From: Globodera rostochiensis
Taxonomy: Eukaryota > Nematoda > Chromadorea > Rhabditida > Heteroderidae
Direction of reading: 5' to 3'
Length of the DNA: 64,000 nucleotides
NCBI GenBank assembly: GCA_018350325.1
Contig: JAEVLN010000008.1
Location: forward strand, 1,984,001-2,048,000
This document shows positions 57,801 to 64,000 of this stretch, piece by piece (within the stretch, counting starts at the first letter, position 1; every line of letters starts with the position of its first letter). Position numbers and translations under genes: made by a program. The notes below the pieces were generated by a model. The model was not told where the DNA came from. It did not search any database and saw only the letters and a list, made by a program, of their open reading frames with translations.

Positions 57801-59548
57801 TAATTTGTTCCTTCCTTAAGCGGAGAGTCTCAGAAACTGTCGATGGGCGTGGAGGAGTTGGTGGACAGTCTGCTGTGTCAGCAACTCCTCGTCCAGTTGG
57901 TCTCCGAGCAACTCGACTCGATGGGTTATCATTATTGGCAAATTGGAATTTTGGAAATGGGGCATTTTTGGACATAATTCAAAAGTTCTGTCTGCGGATG
58001 TTATGTTTTAAGCGATTCGCCCATTACAAATTACGAAAATCGCTCCTCAAAATGTCATGCAAAATTGCATTAATTCACCCTGACATATAATTTATTACCC
58101 GCTTAAACCTTCCCACAGATCCCTTCCCCTCTGTCCCCTCCGTCCACGGCCCCCTACTCGCCTCTCTGAGTGCCACACTGGCAATTTGTGAACAATTTGA
58201 ACTCAGACCTGGACTGAAAAGCCTTATTCAAAAACTGACTGGTAAATGTTAAAGAATGGCGCAATTGGACCAATGAGAAACAAATATTTTCACACTTCAG
58301 GTTTATCACGGTCTGCCAATCTGTGGCAATTATCTTTGGCCACAATGCAAACGCTCCTTCGATGGCATTTTCGTCAAGCTTTTTCCAAAGGGCCCGAAGG
58401 AAATGAATGGGAAATGAGACATCGGAGAAGGATGGAATTTTTACTGAAACGAATGATTTGCGGAAAGAGGGGCAAGGAAGCTCAAGGAGGCAATGTTCGT
58501 CAACTGAGGGTGGGGACGGTTGGGAGTGGGGTGGTGGAGCAGTTCATCCGTTTAGTTTCAGTGTAAGGAGCCGCCTGGGGGGAAGGGCGGCGGAGGGAGT
58601 GGGGTGGTGGAGCAGTTCATCCGTTAGTTTCAGTGTAAGGAGCCGCCTGGGGGGAAGGGCGGCGGAGGGAGTGGGGTGGTGGAGCAGTTCATCCGTTTAG
58701 TTTCAGTGTAAGGAGCCGCCTGGGGGGAAGGGCGGCGGAGGGAGTGGGGTGGTGGAGCAGTTCATCCGTTAGTTTCAGTGTAAGGAGCCGCCTGGGGGGA
58801 AGGGCGGCGGAGGGAGTGGGGTGGTGGAGCAGTTCATCCGTTAGTTTCAGTGTAAGGAGCCGCCTGGGGGGAAGGGCGGCGGAGGGAGTGGGGTGGTGGA
58901 GCAGTTCATCCGTTAGTTTCAGTGTAAGGAGCCGCCTGGGGGGAAGGGCGGCGGAGGGAGTGGGGTGGTGGAGCAGTTCATCCGTTAGTTTCAGTGTAAG
59001 GAGCCGCCTGGGGGGAAGGGCGGCGGACGTGGGGCAGTGCAGGAGAGATCAAACCCATTCATCAGCAGCCAAATGAGCATTGACTCCAATAAATCTTTGC
59101 TATCGACGATGGCGGCTAGCAGAAGTTTATCAGTGCAAGAATTTGAAGACGAGGTGGGGTAGTCAAGGAGACCACAATTAGTTGAAAGATGGACAAGTTT
59201 TGAAGTGGGGGATGCGGGGAACCCACCCTTAATTGATTAATATTGAGATTATTTATGATTTTATTTAATTGAATGGTTTTATTTATTAGCGCTCCCGCCA
59301 TTTAGGAGATAAAAACTCGATCACTGGTTTTGTCACGGCTGCTCGACCGTTTCTGTTCGGATGGGCTCAGTTTACTGAACAATAAGAGGGAGGCGATTGG
59401 CATAATGAAGGGAATGTTAGCTGAAATGGAACGGCAAATGGACCAATTTCCAGAAGAAAAGAAAGAAAACGATGAAAGGAAATTGTTCAGGAGGATAATT
59501 GAACGATTGGAGGGCGAGGAAGGGAAATTACAGCCTATAGAAAGCTAG
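51818..59548 (+). CDS. BIG3 / ARFGEF3-like protein (brefeldin A-inhibited GEF family)
   Basis: A large HEAT-like helical protein. The start MDVILNKLGNQ (51818) resembles the BIG3 start, followed by RRRKCIECFVLALGAFKPKL, FEGIQ, then CTRTFESADDSTSVRPAARA and TLTQALF, all in the family order. Mid regions include RAALVDPI-like HEAT helices, LLPLLEELWRCALLSPIVEK, and LRWMYQFIAEQMCALENLRE. A BIG3 hallmark HSGW-type block reads HEVIGSGWSPLFSTTQ, then LDIFEKFLAISKPAVLLAAF. The C-terminal block LRPGLKSLIQKLTGLSRSAN followed by LWQLSLATMQTLL is diagnostic. The end is DRFCSDGLSLLNNKREAIG to a stop at 59546-59548. Vertebrate BIG3 regulates secretory granules and has a degenerate Sec7 region; I did not recognise catalytic Sec7 motifs here. 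About 25 introns, one probably GC-AG, and one containing seven tandem splice-donor repeats. Confidence 0.85.
52121..52168 (+). other. Probable GC-AG intron in the BIG3 gene
   Basis: Exon ...GGAATTCAG is followed by gcgggt and the intron ends tttttgag before CTTCTCCTCCG. Splicing keeps frame (FEGIQ-LLLRINAAG). The acceptor TTGAG is weak, so an alternative is possible. Confidence 0.55.
58522..59027 (+). repeat. Seven-copy 72-bp tandem repeat carrying a splice donor
   Basis: Units of 72 bp (one of 73) contain GTTTCAGTGTAAGGAGCCGC, i.e. the exon end and the donor CAGT|GTAAGG. Donor positions are 58563, 58635, 58708, 58780, 58852, 58924 and 58996. The first copy matches the BIG3 exon frame (VVEQFIRLVSV). 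Most later copies lack one T (CCGTTAG for CCGTTTAG). The acceptor GTGCAG|GAGAGATC follows at about 59044. Confidence 0.95.
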
Positions 59549-59909
59549 TCAAAAGGCTTTTTGTTAATTAATATTTTATATAAATTGATCGTTAAAGTAT
59601 CCTAATTACCAAAAGAAATCCGGATTTAGGTACATATTATCCAATCTGCCCTTTTTAGGAGAAGTTACTTGGGTTAATAATGATAGTATTTTATTTATAG
59701 GCTAATTCTCATTGGCACTAATTCGTGCCCGATTCAGAAAGCCTTCCTCATTGTTGTCTTAGGGGGCCGAATGGAATGAAAGCGTGGCTCGCTGACTTGG
59801 GATTTATGCATTTTAAGCCATTTGGTATTTTGTGACCGCGCGTTTATAAATTATGGCGTGTTGTATTATTTGAAAGGATTCGAATCTGGCATGGTCCGCA
59901 CGTACACAT
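59549..59909. other. BIG3 3' flank
   Basis: AT-rich sequence immediately after BIG3, up to the target duplication of the transposon. No gene seen. Confidence 0.5.
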
Positions 59910-60406
59910 CAGTGTTTTGCTGTTCCAACAATTTTGAACCTGTTCCTGTTCTGTTCTGAAATCTTAGAACAGCCTATCTGTTCTGTTCCTGTTCTGTTCC
60001 GACCTCGAGAACAGAACAGGAACAGGAACAGAACAGGAACAGAACAGAGTAAACTGTTCTTAGACTGTTCCAAATTAAAAATTTTCCGAGTGAAATTCAG
60101 TCTGAAATTTTAATCGATGATTCATTGGTCAAAGTGTTCGTCACTTCCTAGTGATGCTCGAGACCTAACTTTAACAAGAGTTGCCCCCGAGACTCGAGAA
60201 TTGACTCCCAAAAATCCGAGACTTTTACCAAAATATTTTAAGTTAGGTTTATAAGGTTGCTCCTCGACCCTCTGGGAGCCGAGGATGTCGGGGTTGGTCA
60301 TATCGAGGGTCGGGGGCGACCCAATTTTGAGAATGGGGAGCAGCCCTAATTCAAAATTTTTTGAGAATTCTGCTTTACATCAGGGGGGAGGGGCGGGGGG
60401 GGGGGG

Positions 60407-60432
60407 TCGGCGGTGCCAATAGGCGCCGCCGA
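60407..60432. repeat. Dispersed GC-rich hairpin repeat, copy 3
   Basis: GTCGGCGGTGCCAATAGGCG followed by CCGCCGAG, preceded by a poly-G run and GAGAATTCTGCTTTACATCA. It lies inside the 1,124-bp transposon. Confidence 0.85.
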
Positions 60433-60652
60433 GAAAATTTTGAATTTTTGACTTAATTTGTTAAGGGATTTGCAACCATTTTTTGAAGATTTTGATGGAA
60501 TTGTTAAAAAAATGGTCTTGATTTTTAAAAACAAAAGGGTACCCCTATGATTTTTTTCTCAAGTTTAATGAAATTTTTCAAAAAATATTAAATCTAAAAT
60601 ATTTTTAATTACCATCAAAGTTCGTAAAGAGAAAAAAAAAATCATTTACAAA

Positions 60653-60714
60653 GTAGGGGGTTCGAACCCACAGCCCCAGGCATCACATATCACTCACCAT
60701 TACACCACACCAGG
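60653..60714 (-). pseudogene. tRNA-like sequence with RNA polymerase III A and B boxes
   Basis: On the minus strand TGGTGTAATGG fits the A-box consensus and GGTTCGAACCC fits the B box, about 30 bp apart. Acceptor and anticodon arms do not pair well and no anticodon can be assigned. It is probably a tRNA relic or SINE head within the transposon. Confidence 0.55.
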
Positions 60715-60753
60715 GAGTAAAGAATAAAGAATAAAAAAGAATTTCACTAGGAA

Positions 60754-60813
60754 AAGTTGAACCTTAGACAAAATTGAACCAAGGCACACAATTTAACCAC
60801 TGCGCCACGTGAG
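60754..60813 (-). pseudogene. Second tRNA-like sequence, more decayed
   Basis: On the minus strand TGGCGCAGTGG fits the A box and AGGTTCAACTT is a weak B box. Same orientation as the first, 100 bp away. A D-arm-like GCGC/GTGC pairing is possible; the rest does not fold into a cloverleaf by eye. Confidence 0.4.
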
Positions 60814-61041
60814 ATCATAATGAATCGTTGGAAAATTTCAAATATATACTCAATAAAAGTTCAATTCTTCAATTTTTACCCTGTTCTAGCTTGGCCTGTT
60901 CTGTTCCTGTTCTGTTCCTGTTCCAAGGATTTTGAATCTGTTCCTGTTCCTGTGCTGTTCTGAAATCTTAGAACAGAACAGAACAGGAACAGAACAGGAA
61001 CAGAACAGGCCAAGCTGGAACAGCAAAACACTGGTACACAT

Positions 61042-61408
61042 CAGTTCAGTGCCCACCACAGTTCAGTGCCGTTAAGCCAAAGCTAAACAATTAGAAAATT
61101 CGCAAAAATTACTCCGATTTTAATTTTTTTAAAACGAATTAACCGCTTGACTTTTTTAAATGATTTTTCTCATTTAGAGCTTTCGAAGGCATTGAACTGA
61201 TCCGCCCCGTGGTCCGCTATTAGCGACGGTTTTTTCCTCGACGCGTAAAATTTTACACCGCAACAATTTTGCCGACCAAAATAAACCAAAAAAGGTACAA
61301 AATTATGAAAACCTAAAAAAACAATTTGAAATTTACCTCTCAAAAACCGCAAAATGAATCAACCCTCAGAAATGGAATAAAATTTTTCCTGCCCTTTTAG
61401 AAAAGAAA
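61042..61408. promoter_or_regulatory. PEX5 upstream region
   Basis: AT-rich segment between the transposon and the PEX5 start. A pyrimidine-rich acceptor TTTTTCCTGCCCTTTTAG sits 8 bp before the ATG; it may be a cis-splice or a spliced-leader trans-splice site. Confidence 0.45.
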
Positions 61409-63656
61409 ATGCTCAAACAAATGTTTGATCCATCGGACCAATGCGGTGGACAAAATCCTTTGGTCACTCTTTCCAAAAATTTTGGTCAGACGAATTCCCA
61501 AATAGCTTCGGGCGTCGAAGGAACGATTCAAGCGGCAATTCCGACAAATGGGGCGGGTACTTTGGTACGGAGAGAATAAATAACGGGGGCATTGTGGCCT
61601 TTTAACAGTTGGCCCAAGAATATTTGGAAAAAATTGCTCAACGGACGCCAGCACAGAACACTTTCGACATGCGCCAAATGATGGCACAACTGCCAATTGT
61701 TGTCGAACAGAAAGAAGCCGGCAAAGAGACAATGATGGAGGAAAGTTGGCAGAAAGCACAACAGAAAGGGTACTTAAACAGCATTTAAATGGCGTTTTCC
61801 GTAGCCAAAGCATTCGGTTGGACTCCCCCCCCCCCGGGCGTTCGCCCGGTTATCGCCCTAAAATATTCTAAAAATTAAGTTTGGCTCTCGAATGGAGCGA
61901 CCAGTTTTTGCTGGCTGAAAAGTTTGAACAGCGACTGAATGGCGGAGAGGAGACGAGGGGGGAAGCGCGGTAAGGGTTGGGCGTAGACGGCCCGTCCAAT
62001 TTGCTCTAAGGGACGGCTTCGTGTCGACTTGGGCCAAGGAGTTCCTGGACCGCTTCGATTCTTCTTCGTCCCCTGTGGCGACATCCAATGGCCAAATGTT
62101 GGAGGAGGGCGAGGCCGCCGCGATGGCCCAATTTTGGGAGAGAGAGTTTCTAACGCACGGAGGGGCACACGACCGGCAAGCCCCGGGCAGGGAGACGGCC
62201 TTTTTTGATTACGAATCCGCTTGGGAGGCCATCCATTCGAAGGAGGCTCAGGAGCAATACGGATTTAATCGGGAAGTTCGTTTTGGAGTTGAAATTCTTG
62301 AGAATTAAAAGTTTTAAGAATCCTTTTGTGGAAGAGCACAATCCGCTGGAGAGGGCTCTCGCGACATTTCACGAAGGGCGCGTGGCCGAATCAATTTTGC
62401 ATTATGAAGCGGCGGTTCGGAGGGAGCCGGACAACGTGGAATTGTGGTGGGTTTTAGCGATTTTGAGATTTGGCACAATTTAAAACATAAATTTGGGGCC
62501 AATTCATTTCAACCAAACTTTTGGTTTCCCTTTGAAAGGCATTCGCTTGGCATTGCACTTGCCGAGAACGAAGACGGTAATTTATCGTTTACTCCCGACT
62601 TTCCCCCAATGACCTCCAGACCCCCGTGCTATTTCGGCCCTTCGAAATGCCCTCAAATTGGACCCGTGCCATAAGCCGTCCCTTTTGGCCCTCTCCGTCT
62701 CATTGGCCAACGAGTCCTATGACCATTTGGCCCTTCACGAGCTGCATAAATGGATTTGTGTTCATGAGAAGAAGGAATTGCCGAAGGATAACTCGCAGAA
62801 CACTTCGCTTTATCGACAATATGCGCAATTGGAAGGAGCGGAATTTACCAAGGTTTTGGACGAGAAAACCGAACAACTTTTCTAACTTTAAATCATTTAT
62901 TGAGGAATGGCATTTGAATTATTTAGATCGAACAGCACTTTTTGGCATCGATCAGCCGTGACCATAATTCTGATCAAGCGGAACTTCAGAACGCACTGTA
63001 AAAGACCAATTGGCCTGGGAGAGGAAACATTGACGAACGGTTTAGAAGTGTTCTCTACAATTTGGCCAGGGATTACGACCGAGCTGTTGGGTGTGTTCGG
63101 GCGGCGTTGGCCTTTCATCCAGAGGTCGGTTGCCTTTGCTATACATTGACGGCGGCAATTGTGCCATTCCCGAGGACCTTCAGGACCCGGTGTTGTGGAA
63201 TCGACTCGGGGCGACTTTGGCCAATGCAGACCGATCGGCGGAGGCAATAAAGTCGGTGGGGCTGAGAATGTCTTTAAAAGGGAATTAAAATAAAAATATA
63301 TTGCCAAATGCCGTTCAGTGCCTATAAAAGGGCTCTCCAATTGTTTCCTTCCTATGTGAGAGCGCGGTACAATTTGGGCATCGCCTGCACAAATTTGAAC
63401 AGTTACCGGTGAATTGACCCTAAAAGACTTGAGAGCCCGGCATTTGTGTTAAAGGGACGCAGCCGCACACTTTGTGACCGCTATCCAACTCCAAAACTCT
63501 CCCGAAAATGCCCAAATTTGGTCCAAACTCCGATCGGCGATGATCAGACTGGTTGGAGAGGACGAACCGAGCGCCGATTGCTTCGCGGCTCTGGAAAGGA
63601 GAGAATTGGACGGAATTGTGGCATTCCTCCGACGCAAAAACCTTCCGAATAATTAG
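61409..63656 (+). CDS. prx-5: PEX5, peroxisomal PTS1 import receptor
   Basis: Cytosolic cycling receptor that carries SKL-tailed proteins into peroxisomes. The start [20 protein letters not shown] (61409) holds the conserved N-terminal cysteine (residue 12) that is mono-ubiquitinated for export, followed by NPL as in human PEX5. The unstructured half carries WxxxF-type motifs for PEX14/PEX13 docking (WAKEF, WEREF). TPR repeats follow: [40 protein letters not shown] text across an intron, [37 protein letters not shown], and [18 protein letters not shown], the last forming the PTS1 pocket. The protein ends [11 protein letters not shown] at 63656. About nine short introns. N-terminal region shorter than the human one. 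It is equivalent to C. elegans prx-5. Confidence 0.93.
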
Positions 63657-64000
63657 CCGCTAATTAACTTAATGTTCAAAACTTATTCATCAATGAACGT
63701 GGAAATGGAATTTATTAGCAAATTTCAGACAAATAACAAATTAAAATTTGTCCAATTTTGCAAAAGATAAAAATATCATTATAAATTTACTCTGAAGCAA
63801 TCCATAAATACAAAAGAAGTGAGTAAATTCGCTGAAAATAATTTATTAAAACATTTCGAAATTAAAAAATTTGTCATCAAAACAATTAACACCTAATAAT
63901 AAGTAATTTTCGCTTGAAGGGTTAAAAAAAAAAGAAAAACTGAGTCGGTTCCGCACTTATTCAAATGGGCATTTTAGGGGAGGGCATTTCAGTCGGTCAA
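63657..64000. other. AT-rich 3' flank of PEX5
   Basis: Contains AATAAA-like and A/T-rich sequence (63760-63900). No gene seen to the window end. Confidence 0.5.

Larger units (their letters stand above)
59910..61033. mobile_element. 1,124-bp hAT-type non-autonomous element
   Basis: The left end CAGTGTTTTGCTGTTCCA and right end TGGAACAGCAAAACACTG are perfect 18-bp inverted repeats. The octamer GTACACAT flanks both sides exactly (59902-59909 and 61034-61041). CAGTG fits the hAT YARNG end rule. Subterminal arrays of CTGTTC/GAACAG motifs form long inverted repeats at both ends (59935-60060 and 60895-61015), like transposase-binding subterminal repeats. Inside are the GC hairpin repeat and two tRNA-like sequences. 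No transposase frame. It sits between BIG3 and PEX5. Confidence 0.93.

Noticed and set aside
58407..59076. Repetitive protein VGWWSSSSVSFSVRSRLGGR
   Set aside because: It is the tandem splice-donor array read in the wrong frame; the true exon frame ends at the first donor.
1..64000. CRISPR arrays, operons with Shine-Dalgarno sites, or prokaryotic insertion sequences
   Set aside because: Genes are intron-rich and eukaryotic throughout; none of the repeats has regular spacer structure.

Overview
The window is nematode genomic DNA. Protein-coding genes are split into many small exons by mostly short introns (about 40-70 nt), with GT-AG boundaries plus one clear and one probable GC-AG intron. 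The gene set includes typical nematode members: a VWA-ZP cuticlin-like protein, an EPG-7/FIP200 scaffold and a DLG-1 scaffold. Long G or C homopolymers, short introns and GC-AG introns together suggest a plant-parasitic tylenchid, possibly a cyst nematode. The genus is an inference. Exon models were read by eye from codon frames, splice signals and family resemblance, so outer limits are better supported than every internal junction.

Layout. 0.65-10 kb, minus strand: the N-terminal half of an MFS carrier, a rhodopsin-class peptide-type GPCR, a 1.26-kb C-rich satellite and a small single-pass membrane protein. 10.3-13.6 kb, minus: secreted protein with two VWA domains and a ZP domain. 15.7-17.2 kb, plus: membrane-anchored J-domain protein. 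19.25-24.4 kb, plus: discs-large MAGUK scaffold (L27, three PDZ, SH3, guanylate kinase-like). 25.1-27.1 kb, minus: epsin, divergent from 27.9-33.0 kb, plus: EPG-7/FIP200. 34.0-36.6 kb, plus: MCM10. 37.3-38.4 kb, minus: ankyrin-repeat protein. 39.8-42.7 kb, minus: class B (secretin-family) GPCR. 42.7-48.7 kb: gene-poor, repeat-rich DNA. 48.7-51.2 kb, plus: SHC-type PTB-SH2 adaptor. 51.8-59.5 kb, plus: BIG3/ARFGEF3 homologue. 61.4-63.7 kb, plus: PEX5.

The genes do not form one pathway. They are a run of conserved housekeeping and signalling genes: polarity (DLG), endocytosis (epsin), autophagy (EPG-7), replication (MCM10), peroxisome import (PEX5) and signalling (two GPCRs, SHC).

The most interesting signals are non-coding. 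Two short elements share TAGARCCCGG-type terminal inverted repeats and each has a perfect 8-bp target-site duplication. A 1,124-bp element between BIG3 and PEX5 starts CAGTG, has 18-bp perfect inverted ends and a perfect 8-bp duplication, and carries two tRNA-promoter-like sequences. A 558-bp element with perfect 38-bp inverted repeats lies inside a SHC intron. In BIG3 an exon end plus its splice donor is repeated seven times in tandem. In MCM10 an intron holds a copy of the 3' end of the neighbouring EPG-7 gene.
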